Positions 1-6,348 of a stretch of DNA of 6,916 nt are shown here, in pieces. The DNA comes from Candidatus Sulfotelmatobacter sp. (GTDB taxonomy: Bacteria > Acidobacteriota > Terriglobia > Terriglobales > SbA1), in the NCBI GenBank assembly GCA_030151135.1, contig JASLEQ010000174.1, positions 1 to 6,916 on the forward strand, written 5' to 3'. Each line of letters starts with the position of its first letter. Position 1 is the first letter of the stretch. The translations under genes and the position numbers were made by a program. A model generated the notes under the pieces. It searched no databases, was not told the origin of the DNA, and saw nothing but the letters and a program-made list of their open reading frames with translations.

Positions 1-25
1 CAAGAGCTTTAGACTTCCGCGGCAT
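1..25 (-). CDS. Possible start of a minus-strand gene cut by the window edge
   Basis: An ATG at 25-23 opens a frame reading MPRKSKAL before the window ends. The basic, lysine-rich start looks like many real bacterial N-termini, and the gene would lie 111 bases downstream of the symporter on the same strand. There is no clear Shine-Dalgarno sequence in front of it, and eight codons cannot identify a product. It could equally be a chance ATG in an intergenic region. Confidence 0.25.
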
Positions 26-60
26 TTTAGCGTGAGGATGTCTGCAACCGAACGAACGAA

Positions 61-110
61 GCTTTTATCGCTGAGAACGCGGAGAACTTCCGCAGAGGGC
101 GCGGAGGAAG
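61..110 (+). repeat. Degenerate 9-base tandem repeat (CGCNGAGRR), copy 1
   Basis: Four 9-base units are visible: CGCTGAGAA (69-77), CGCGGAGAA (78-86), CGCAGAGGG (91-99) and CGCGGAGGA (100-108), with a 4-base CTTC interruption at 87-90. The segment lies just downstream of the symporter stop. The lead-in at 61-75 matches 3428-3442 in 14 of 15 bases. The part 87-110 can also fold into an imperfect stem (CTTC/GAAG plus CGC/GCG with a bulge), but it has no U-tract, so I do not call it a terminator. The remaining bases of 1-136 show no other feature apart from three CGAA tetramers at 49-60. Confidence 0.6.
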
Positions 111-136
111 TCGGATTCTTGACGTGCCGCCGCTGT

Positions 137-1573
137 TTACGATTTCGCTTCTGCAGGCAGCAGTAAACTGGCGACCCATCCTACGCTGAAGGTGACGGCG
201 GATCCGATCATGACCCACCATGTCCAGGGGATGTGGGTGGCGAGCCAGAGATAGAGATCGATCGAGAAGCCGCAAAGCATGCCAACGAAAACGCCGGATT
301 GATTGGCCCGCCTGGTGAGAACCCCGAGCAAGAATGCCCCGAGGAGCGCTCCGTAAGCGACGGAGGCAATCTGCAGTCCGACTTCGACGACGCGGCCAGC
401 TTTGTGAAGAGCGATGATAGCCAGCGCAAACAGGACGATCGCCCAGAGGACGGTCGCGACACGGGAGAGGCGCATATTTCGCTGCTCGTCGGAGTGCGGG
501 CGGAGGCGCGCGTAGAAATCCATGATGGCGCTGGAGGAAAGGGAATTCAGCGCGGCACTCAGATTCGACATGGCGGCGGCGAGGATGGCTGCGATCAGCA
601 GTCCTGAGATGCCATGGGGCATTTTGCTGACGATAAAGGTGGGATAGATGCGGTCGGGCCGCAGGAAGACTGCAGAGGGGACGCGGTAGTAGGCCCAGAG
701 CATCACGCCTACGATCAGGAAGAGGGCGAAGAGAAACAGGATTGCGACGCCGCTGGCAATCAGGGCGGTGACGGATTGTTTCTGGCCGCGGGCGGCTAAC
801 AGACGCTGCACGATGAGTTGATCGGTTCCGTGACTGGCGGTGGTGAAGATGGCTCCGCCAATGAGACCGGACCAGAAGGTATAGGGGATCCAGAAGTTCG
901 GAGTGAAGTTAAAGACCTGGAGTTTGCCAGCGGTGGCTGCCGCGGAGTGAATGGCAGGCCATCCGCCGGGAACGAGGTGAATGATGGTGACGAGGCCGAT
1001 GAGCGTGCCCCCAACGTAAATCACGGTTTGCACGACGTCGGTCCAGATGACGGCGGCGAGGCCTCCTTCAAACGTATAGATGAGCGTCAATGCCGTGATG
1101 ATGGCGATCGATGCGACCTGACCGGTTCCGAGCGCGATGGAGACGACAATCGACACGGCATAGACGCGGACACCTTCGGCGGCGGAGCGGGTCAGCAGAA
1201 ACAGTCCGGCGGTGAGGGAGCGCAGCGTGCGTCCGAAGCGGCGCTCAATGAGTTCGTATGCCGTATAGAGGTCGCCACGAAAGTAGTGAGGAAGAAGAAG
1301 GAAGCAGATGATGATGCGGCCGACGACGTATCCCATAACAACCTGGAGGAAGGTGAGGTTCGTGTCGTAGGCGAGGCCGGGGATGCTGATGATGGTGAGC
1401 GTGCTGGTTTCGGCGGCGACGATGGAGAGCGAGATGGCCCACCAGGGAATGTCGCGTCCGGCGAGGAAGTAGTCGCGGAGGGTGCGCTGTTTTTTTCGAA
1501 AGCGCAGGCCGAACAGCGTAATGCCCGCGAGGTAGAGAGCGATGATGGCGAAATCGAGCTGATTGAGGCCCAT
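137..1573 (-). CDS. Sodium:solute symporter family (SSS) transporter
   Basis: A 478-residue inner-membrane protein expected to couple Na+ entry to uptake of a small solute. Hydrophobic segments run through nearly the whole chain, giving roughly 12-13 membrane helices, as is usual for SSS carriers of 450-550 residues. Family hallmarks are the first-helix region SIVAAETSTLT (50-60), the GGLAAVIWTDVVQ signature (170-182), SHGTDQLIVQRLLAA (247-261) and the serine-rich AAAMSNLSAALNSLSS stretch (332-347), which matches the helix carrying the Na2-site Ser/Thr in characterised members. The ATG at 1573 is the first start codon after an in-frame TAA; its Shine-Dalgarno is weak. The gene is divergent from a BadF-type sugar kinase, which points to a sugar, amino sugar or related substrate. 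Substrate cannot be read from sequence; SSS members also carry sialic acid, proline, carboxylates and nucleosides. Confidence 0.93.
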   Translation of the reverse strand: MGLNQLDFAIIALYLAGITLFGLRFRKKQRTLRDYFLAGRDIPWWAISLSIVAAETSTLTIISIPGLAYDTNLTFLQVVMGYVVGRIIICFLLLPHYFRGDLYTAYELIERRFGRTLRSLTAGLFLLTRSAAEGVRVYAVSIVVSIALGTGQVASIAIITALTLIYTFEGGLAAVIWTDVVQTVIYVGGTLIGLVTIIHLVPGGWPAIHSAAATAGKLQVFNFTPNFWIPYTFWSGLIGGAIFTTASHGTDQLIVQRLLAARGQKQSVTALIASGVAILFLFALFLIVGVMLWAYYRVPSAVFLRPDRIYPTFIVSKMPHGISGLLIAAILAAAMSNLSAALNSLSSSAIMDFYARLRPHSDEQRNMRLSRVATVLWAIVLFALAIIALHKAGRVVEVGLQIASVAYGALLGAFLLGVLTRRANQSGVFVGMLCGFSIDLYLWLATHIPWTWWVMIGSAVTFSVGWVASLLLPAEAKS

Positions 1574-1700
1574 TTGGCGTTGAAGGTCATTATCGTTGCC
1601 ATTGAGAATTTGTGCGAGTGAGACTCTTTGCTCCAGCGCGCTGGTTACGAGTGTGCTTCCTGCCGACAGATGAGTATTTGCGCTGTGTTAGAACTAAGCC
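1574..1700. promoter_or_regulatory. Shared divergent control region of symporter and kinase, with 12-base palindrome
   Basis: These 127 bases separate two divergent genes and must hold both promoters. A perfect 12-base palindrome, CCAGCGCGCTGG, lies at 1633-1644, close to the middle, and a shorter inverted repeat GAGT-gag-ACTC lies at 1616-1626. The position suits an operator controlling both directions, but no regulator gene is visible in the window. On the minus strand GATAAT lies close upstream of the symporter ATG and could be a -10 box, without a good -35. I could not assign confident promoters. Confidence 0.4.
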
Positions 1701-2618
1701 GTGCCTTACTTTCTGGGAATTGATGGGGGCGGGACGAAGACCACATGCGCGGTGGGCGATGAGTCTCGCGTGTTGGCGACGGCAACTGCCGGGCCGAGCA
1801 ACATTGTGCGCGTGGGAGAGGCGCAAACGCGGGAGTCGTTGCAGATGGCGGTTCGCCAGGCATGCGCGGCGGCGGGGATTACTGCTTCCCAGATTGCGGG
1901 GACTTGCGCGGGAGGATCGGGTGCGGGGCGTCCGGAGCTGGCGGAGGTGGTGCGGTCGATCCTGGCGGAGATTTTGCCGGCACCGATCCTGGTGATGGGT
2001 GACATGCAGACGGCCCTGGAGGCGGCATTCGATACGGGTGCGGGGATGGTGGTGAACGCAGGGACGGGATCGTTTGCATACGGGCGCAATTCGGGAGGAG
2101 AGAGTCTGCGCGCGGGCGGGTGGGGATTTGCGATTGGCGACGAAGGATCCGCGCATTGGATTGGCAGGGAAGCAGTGCGCGCGGTGTTGCAGGAAAGCGA
2201 GCGTGGAGACGATGCGAAAGCATTTATTGAGACATCGTTAGTGCAAGGCCTGTTCAAGGCGTGGGGAGTGCGGTCATTCCTGGATTTGGCGCGTGCGGGG
2301 AATTCGGTGCCTCCGCCGGATTTTGCGAAGCTGTTTCCGGCGGTGGTGGCGAGCAAGGATGAGATTGCGCGAAATGTGCTGCGGGATGCGGGAAGGGAAC
2401 TGGCGCGGCTGGGCGAAGTGGTGTTGCACAAATTGTTTGGGGCAGAGGAGACGGCTGTCCCGGTGGCCACGACGGGAGGTGTCTTTCGTCATGCGGAGCT
2501 GGTGCGGCAGGTTTTTTACAATGAGCTGCGGAAAATCGATGCGCGCGCGCAGGTGAAGACGGAGGTTGTGGATCCGGTGGAGGGCGCGCTGCGGATGGCT
2601 CGACGGGGATTCAAATAG
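1701..2618 (+). CDS. BadF/BadG/BcrA/BcrD-family ATPase, probable N-acetylglucosamine kinase-like sugar kinase
   Basis: A 305-residue cytoplasmic protein of the ASKHA fold. The phosphate-1 loop is GIDGGGTKT (6-14). GDMQTALEAA (100-109) supplies Asp101, the likely catalytic base by analogy with NagK enzymes. The second phosphate loop is NAGTGSFAYG (119-128), followed by GDEGSAHWIGREA (147-159) typical of the family, and ATTGGVF (256-262) is the adenosine motif. Length matches monodomain GlcNAc/glucosamine kinases and lacks the Fe-S features of benzoyl-CoA reductase subunits, so phosphorylation of an amino sugar is the better reading. The start is GTG: an in-frame TAA lies two codons upstream, and the next motif begins at residue 6, so no other start fits. 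Shine-Dalgarno is poor. It is divergent from a symporter that may import its substrate, and is followed after 55 bases by a helical protein on the same strand. Confidence 0.88.
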   Translation: MPYFLGIDGGGTKTTCAVGDESRVLATATAGPSNIVRVGEAQTRESLQMAVRQACAAAGITASQIAGTCAGGSGAGRPELAEVVRSILAEILPAPILVMGDMQTALEAAFDTGAGMVVNAGTGSFAYGRNSGGESLRAGGWGFAIGDEGSAHWIGREAVRAVLQESERGDDAKAFIETSLVQGLFKAWGVRSFLDLARAGNSVPPPDFAKLFPAVVASKDEIARNVLRDAGRELARLGEVVLHKLFGAEETAVPVATTGGVFRHAELVRQVFYNELRKIDARAQVKTEVVDPVEGALRMARRGFK

Positions 2619-2636
2619 GTCGCTGACCGAAGAGAT

Positions 2637-2655
2637 CGCTGAGGGCCGCGAAGGA
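2637..2655 (+). repeat. Degenerate CGCNGAGRR repeat, copy 3 (weak)
   Basis: CGCTGAGGG (2637-2645) and CGCGAAGGA (2647-2655) resemble the 9-base units seen at 69-108 and 3436-3453, on the same strand and again just after a gene end. Only two units are present, one base apart, and the second departs from the consensus, so this may be chance. The AAGGA at 2651-2655 is the only Shine-Dalgarno-like string before the next gene, but it sits 18 bases from the ATG, too far to be optimal. Confidence 0.3.
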
Positions 2656-2673
2656 TCAACTTCGCTATCTGTC

Positions 2674-3399
2674 ATGGATGAAGCTTCCAAGCTCGAACCT
2701 GCAATCCCTTTCACGGACGTCAGTGTTTCAAGCACTCAACCTTCGGACGCGTCGCGTCTGAACGAAGATCTCGCGACCGCGAGATTGAAAGACCCCGAAA
2801 TCACCAAAGAGGCAATCGAGGAGATTGCTCGCGATTCCGGGGCCATGAAGTCGAGGAAGGTGCGGCTGGCGATGGCGGTGCATGCCAGGACTCCGCGGCG
2901 AATCGCGCTAAGAGTGGTTCGCGAACTCTACACATTTGAGTTGATGCAGTTTGCGTTGCTGCCGGTCGCTCCGGCGGATCTGAAGCGGATGGCCGAGGAG
3001 TTGCTGATTGGACGCCTGCCCTCGATCACGTTGGGGGAGCGGATTGCTTTGGCGCGGCGCTGCTCGGGTGCGGTGGCCGGCGGGTTGATGCTGGATAAGG
3101 AGCCGCGGGTTTGGCAGACGGCGCTGGAGAATCCGCGGCTGACGGAAGCGGGAGTGCTCCGCGCTTTGCTGAAGACGGGTGCGTCGCGGGCGTTGGTGGA
3201 GAAGGTTTGCCATCATGCGAAGTGGTCGGTGCGGATAGAGGTCCGAATGGCTCTGCTGCGGAGTGCGCACACGCCGGTGGCGAAGGCGATTGAATTTGCG
3301 CGGCGGATTCCTGCGGAGCAATTACGCGACATATTGCAGGCATCGAAGTTGCCCGAGAGCGTGAAGCGGGTGTTGCGGGGAGAAGTTCAGGATGTGTAG
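2674..3399 (+). CDS. Unrecognised all-helical protein with HEAT/LRV-like repeats
   Basis: I do not recognise a named family. The 241-residue product has no signal peptide or membrane segment. Residues 1-28 are polar and probably disordered (rich in Ser, Asp, Pro); from about 29 the chain is entirely amphipathic helix. Several segments look like short helical-repeat units of the HEAT or leucine-rich-variant kind: DKEPRVWQTALENPRLTEAGVL (141-162 in part), HHAKWSVRIEVRMALLRSAHTP (180-201 in part) and the region around 38-66. Such folds usually bind proteins or nucleic acids. The ATG at 2674 is the first start codon in this frame after the kinase stop; an earlier ATG at 2566 lies inside the kinase and would add an implausible Trp/Arg-rich leader. 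Spacing of 55 bases suggests co-transcription with the kinase. It converges on the reductase at 3470. Function unknown. Confidence 0.75.
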   Translation: MDEASKLEPAIPFTDVSVSSTQPSDASRLNEDLATARLKDPEITKEAIEEIARDSGAMKSRKVRLAMAVHARTPRRIALRVVRELYTFELMQFALLPVAPADLKRMAEELLIGRLPSITLGERIALARRCSGAVAGGLMLDKEPRVWQTALENPRLTEAGVLRALLKTGASRALVEKVCHHAKWSVRIEVRMALLRSAHTPVAKAIEFARRIPAEQLRDILQASKLPESVKRVLRGEVQDV

Positions 3400-3427
3400 G
3401 TGAAATTGTTGCTGATCGCGGCAAAGA

Positions 3428-3453
3428 GCTTTTACCGCTGAGTTCGCGGAGAG
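3428..3453 (+). repeat. Degenerate 9-base tandem repeat (CGCNGAGRR), copy 2, in convergent intergenic region
   Basis: Units CGCTGAGTT (3436-3444) and CGCGGAGAG (3445-3453) follow the lead-in GCTTTTAC. Aligned without gaps to 61-86, 22 of 26 bases are identical. The copy fills much of the 70-base space between two convergent genes (3400-3469). Short stems are possible here (CCGC/GCGG at 3435-3449 and AGAG/CTCT just after), but there is no strong hairpin with a T-run, so I do not call a terminator. Confidence 0.6.
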
Positions 3454-3469
3454 AACCTCTACCGCCCGA

Positions 3470-4240
3470 TTATCTGCCTCCACCTACCGGCAAAATTGCT
3501 CCCGTTACGTACGATGCGGCGGGGGAAAGTAGCCAGAGGACTGCTTCAGCGATTTCTTCCGGTTGGCCGGCGCGGTTCATGGGGATTGTCGGCATAAGGC
3601 GCTGCAGGCGGCCGGGTTCGCCATTGGTGGCATGGAGATCAGTGTCGGTAAGTCCCGGAGCGACCGCATTCACACGAATTCCTTCCGTTGCCACTTCGCG
3701 GGCCAAGCCAATGGTGAAGCTATCGATGGCGCCTTTCGATGCCGCGTAATGGACCCACTCGCCAGCGGCTCCGGTGTGGACGGCGCGAGAGGAGATATTG
3801 ACGATCGCTCCGCCATTGCCACCGCGGCGCGTTGACATGCGGCGGACGGCCTCCCTGGCGCAGAGAATTGATCCCGTCACGTTGACGGCGAAAGTCTTGT
3901 GGATGGCTTGGGCCGTGACATCTTCGACGCGGGCGAATCCTCCGGTGATGCCGGCATTGTTGACCAGCGCGGTGATGGGGCCGAGTTCGCTCTCTGCCGT
4001 TTCGAACATGCGCAAGATTTGCGCTTCATCAGAGACATCGGCGGGAATAGCGATAGCGCGTCCGCCATTTTTAACGATCCCAGTTGCGATTGCTTCGGCT
4101 TCTTTCTTGCCTGTTGAGTAATTTACGGCGACGGCATAGGCGTGCTTCGCGCCAAGGCGGGCGATGGCAGCGCCGATTCCCCGGCTGGCGCCGGTCACGA
4201 TCAACGTGCCGTGAGAATTGGTGGCCGGTCCGGAATTCAC
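3470..4240 (-). CDS. Short-chain dehydrogenase/reductase (SDR), classical type
   Basis: A 256-residue cytoplasmic NAD(P)(H)-dependent oxidoreductase with a Rossmann fold. All classical SDR motifs are present: the nucleotide loop TGASRGIG (16-23), NNAG (94-97), Asn120 in FAVNVTG, Ser151 after NIS, and Tyr165-x-x-x-Lys169 in the YAASK motif, giving the Asn-Ser-Tyr-Lys tetrad intact. VNAVAPGLTDTD (190-201) and the C-terminal YVTGAILPVGGG are also typical. Length is standard. The overall style is that of FabG/glucose-dehydrogenase-like members, but SDR substrate cannot be inferred from these motifs, and calling it FabG would be overreach. The start is GTG at 4240, 10 bases after the MscS stop, with AAGG about 8 bases upstream overlapping that stop codon, which implies translational coupling. 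The gene is the second of a two-gene operon with the channel. Confidence 0.92.
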   Translation of the reverse strand: MNSGPATNSHGTLIVTGASRGIGAAIARLGAKHAYAVAVNYSTGKKEAEAIATGIVKNGGRAIAIPADVSDEAQILRMFETAESELGPITALVNNAGITGGFARVEDVTAQAIHKTFAVNVTGSILCAREAVRRMSTRRGGNGGAIVNISSRAVHTGAAGEWVHYAASKGAIDSFTIGLAREVATEGIRVNAVAPGLTDTDLHATNGEPGRLQRLMPTIPMNRAGQPEEIAEAVLWLLSPAASYVTGAILPVGGGR

Positions 4241-4244
4241 CGTT

Positions 4245-4260
4245 ATACCTTCATACCTTC
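4245..4260 (-). repeat. Tandem 8-base repeat spanning channel stop and reductase ribosome binding site
   Basis: On the minus strand GAAGGTAT occurs twice head to tail (4260-4253 and 4252-4245). The first copy encodes the last codons of the channel and leads into its TGA (4253-4251). The second copy supplies the AAGG that serves as Shine-Dalgarno for the reductase GTG. The duplication therefore appears to have created or moved the downstream ribosome binding site. Confidence 0.65.
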
Positions 4261-6101
4261 GCGAGTTCGCGCTTCCCGTGCATCAGCTCAATGATTGCCT
4301 CATACACACGCCGGCGCGCTTCGTGGCGCTCGTATGCTCGCGTGATGTAACGGACGCGGACCTCGACGCCGCTGCCGGTAGGTTGGACATTGATGCCGGG
4401 AAACGCTTTGAGGGTCTTGGCGCGGTATTTGGTTGTGGTCTCCTGCCACTCCGCTTCCGCTTTGGCAGCGTTGGTAGCGGTTTCGTTTTCCACGATCTTC
4501 TGAATACCGTCGATCACCGGGTAGGGATCCTGGCTGGAAGGGATTTGCAGCTTCAGTTCGTCCCACATCCACTGGCCCGAGGTGGTGAAGTTAAAGAAAT
4601 GGCCTTCGATGGCGAAGCTGTTGACGAAGGAGACGCGGCGGCCGGTGGGATGGCTGGAGTCGGTCCAATTGCCGGTTTCGAGCAAAACAGTTTTGAGGAG
4701 GCCGACCTCGACGACTTCGCCGCTGACGCCGTTGATCTCGACCCAATCGCCGACGCGAATTCCGTTCCGGCCCATGAGGATGAACCATCCGAAGAAGGCG
4801 ACGATGAAATCTTTCATGGCGACGGTAAGGCCGGCGCCCGCCAGGCCGAGAACCGTGGTGGTTTGCGTGGGCATGCCGAAGATAATGAAGACAATCACCA
4901 GCGCTCCGAGGGCCTGGGTTGCAAATTTGACGACGGCACGAAGGGTGTCGATTCGCTTGTTCTCCGCCGACATCCCCGTAAAAAGGTGATCGATGATGCG
5001 AGCCGCGATATAGACGGCGACGAGCACCAGCAGGATCCAGAGGAGCATCTCAATGAGGCGATGCAGGGCGGCGCGCTGGCGAGTACCGACGAAGGCGATC
5101 CAGTTGGTGTAGATTTCGCCGAGTTCCTGCTCATCCTGAATACGGCGACCGCGGTCCGCGAGATTTTTCTGGTCAAGCGTGTACTGCTTGAGGGCAGAGA
5201 GTGCGGCGGTGGCGCTGGCCTGCGAATCTTCACGATGCGCCGCGGTGGCGCCGCGGGAAAATCCCTGGGCCTGCTGCCTGGCGGACTCGCGGGCCTCTTT
5301 ATCTTTTTCGACCTGGACCTCAAGCTGGGCGCGTCTTTGCACGAGGTATTGCTGTTTTTCGCCGGACTCCTTGAGAGCGGCTTGCAACTGCCATTTTTTA
5401 TCGCGCAAAGCGCGCCACGCTTGAAAGACACTCCAAAGCGTATGGGCTGCAAAGTCCTGCTCGTGTGGGTTCACGGCGGAGCCGGCGGCCGCCGCGTTGT
5501 GACCGACGGCCTCGTGCTGTTCCTGCAGGCGCTTGATCTTGGCCTGGGGATCGCCACCAGCCTGTTCCAGGTCTTCGGAGGCATCGTCCAGTTCGTCCTG
5601 GTCAAGCTCCATTTGCGCCTTGGCGACGTCGATCTGGTCTTGCAGGTTATCTTTCTGCGACTCGGGAGCAGCGGCCAGCTTTCGCGTCAGGGCGTTGATG
5701 CTGTCCTGATCGTCTTTGATGGCCTGCTGGGCGTTCGTCTTGCGGGCGAGGATTTCTTTGGCCTCGGGAGATAGCTTTGGCGGATTCAGCTCAGCCTCGC
5801 GCAAGCGGTCGAAAAATGTGAGGTCGACCTCGTGATCGCCAAGCTTTTCGGCCTCATGCGCGAAAGCTTGTTCCTCGGTGGTTCCGGCCATAGCGGCCAT
5901 GCGCTGCGCGGTTTGCAGAGGGCGGAGATCGATGATGGGGGGCGGCGCCACCGGTGTTTTGCGGCTAAAGGGCTTCTTATCGTGGGTGGTGGATGCCTCG
6001 TCGATCTGGATGGGATTGTCCCGTGTCCATTCCAGGCCAGCGACCGCCGCAGCGATCAGCAGGAGCAGGACGATGGCGGTGATCCAGTGCCGCAGTTTCA
6101 T
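4251..6101 (-). CDS. MscS-family mechanosensitive ion channel with long coiled-coil N-terminal region
   Basis: A 616-residue membrane protein expected to open under membrane tension and release solutes on osmotic downshock. Residues 7-23 form a signal peptide or anchor; about 24-345 are hydrophilic and rich in Gln, Glu, Lys and Ala, with predicted long coiled coils near 110-200 and 225-280, probably periplasmic. Membrane helices follow at about 350-370 and 394-412. The pore helix is TTTVLGLAGAGLTVAMKDF (414-432) running on to FFGWFILM. The beta domain includes NGIRVGDWVEINGVSGEVVEVG (446-467), which matches the conserved MscS core; FVNSFAI (492-498) takes the place of the usual IPN motif, after a small insertion. 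The C-terminal alpha/beta domain extends to residue 616. At more than twice the length of E. coli MscS it resembles the larger MscK/YnaI-type relatives. The ATG at 6101 has a good Shine-Dalgarno, GAGGAAA. It is first in an operon with an SDR. Confidence 0.9.
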   Translation of the reverse strand: MKLRHWITAIVLLLLIAAAVAGLEWTRDNPIQIDEASTTHDKKPFSRKTPVAPPPIIDLRPLQTAQRMAAMAGTTEEQAFAHEAEKLGDHEVDLTFFDRLREAELNPPKLSPEAKEILARKTNAQQAIKDDQDSINALTRKLAAAPESQKDNLQDQIDVAKAQMELDQDELDDASEDLEQAGGDPQAKIKRLQEQHEAVGHNAAAAGSAVNPHEQDFAAHTLWSVFQAWRALRDKKWQLQAALKESGEKQQYLVQRRAQLEVQVEKDKEARESARQQAQGFSRGATAAHREDSQASATAALSALKQYTLDQKNLADRGRRIQDEQELGEIYTNWIAFVGTRQRAALHRLIEMLLWILLVLVAVYIAARIIDHLFTGMSAENKRIDTLRAVVKFATQALGALVIVFIIFGMPTQTTTVLGLAGAGLTVAMKDFIVAFFGWFILMGRNGIRVGDWVEINGVSGEVVEVGLLKTVLLETGNWTDSSHPTGRRVSFVNSFAIEGHFFNFTTSGQWMWDELKLQIPSSQDPYPVIDGIQKIVENETATNAAKAEAEWQETTTKYRAKTLKAFPGINVQPTGSGVEVRVRYITRAYERHEARRRVYEAIIELMHGKRELAKV

Positions 6102-6348
6102 GGATTTCCTCTAGACGCGTTTCGTTACTCGATCACGAAGTGGGAGGCGAGAAACACTTTAGCAAGAAGTGTTTGCATATTGCCAATGAGAACCATTCGT
6201 CGGCTTGCATCACAAAACGCCGGCGGGGTGAGGGATTCGTCCTGACACACGTCGGAGTCCCAGGATTAAATCTGTATGCCTGGCCGATTCGTGAAGCTCG
6301 CGTGGCGATTGCCCGTTCCGCCTGGTGCCCGTAAGATGTCACCTTCGC
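6102..6348. promoter_or_regulatory. Divergent intergenic region between channel and propeller gene
   Basis: This 247-base stretch has no convincing gene and should contain promoters for both flanking genes. The clearest structure is the inverted repeat at 6152-6174, listed separately. TTGGCA on the minus strand (near 6185-6180) could serve as a -35 for the channel, but the matching -10 is poor. No riboswitch-like fold or RNA gene was recognised. Confidence 0.35.
6152..6174. promoter_or_regulatory. 8-base inverted repeat, possible operator
   Basis: AAACACTT (6152-6159) and AAGTGTTT (6167-6174) are perfect inverted copies separated by 7 bases. The arms are AT-rich compared with the surroundings, and centre-to-centre spacing of about 15 bases is near one and a half helical turns. 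It lies 51 bases upstream of the MscS start codon. With no T-run after it and its position before rather than after a gene, an operator or a leader hairpin is likelier than a terminator. No regulator gene in the window can be linked to it. Confidence 0.45.

Noticed and set aside
87..110. Hairpin terminator after the symporter
   Set aside because: The stem is interrupted by a 3-base bulge and no T-tract follows in the transcribed direction.
818..1621. 267-residue plus-strand open frame opposite the symporter
   Set aside because: Its product is an extreme Asp/Glu/Gly-rich composition typical of antisense frames, and the opposite strand encodes a clear SSS transporter.
1706..2470. 254-residue minus-strand open frame opposite the kinase
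   Set aside because: The plus strand has all the ASKHA nucleotide motifs; the opposite product is Ser/Pro/Ala-rich without motifs.
2566..2673. Upstream ATG extension of the helical protein by 36 residues
   Set aside because: It lies partly within the kinase coding region and yields a Trp/Arg-rich segment unlike a real N-terminus; the ATG at 2674 is the first start after the kinase stop.
3400..3469. Possible bidirectional terminator between the convergent genes
   Set aside because: Only 4-base stems are visible and there is no T-run on either strand; the stretch is better described by the dispersed repeat.
4218..5774. 518-residue plus-strand open frame opposite the MscS channel
   Set aside because: The minus-strand frame carries the full MscS domain with conserved motifs and a good Shine-Dalgarno. 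The plus-strand frame is a mirror effect of GC-rich codon use and has no recognisable domain.
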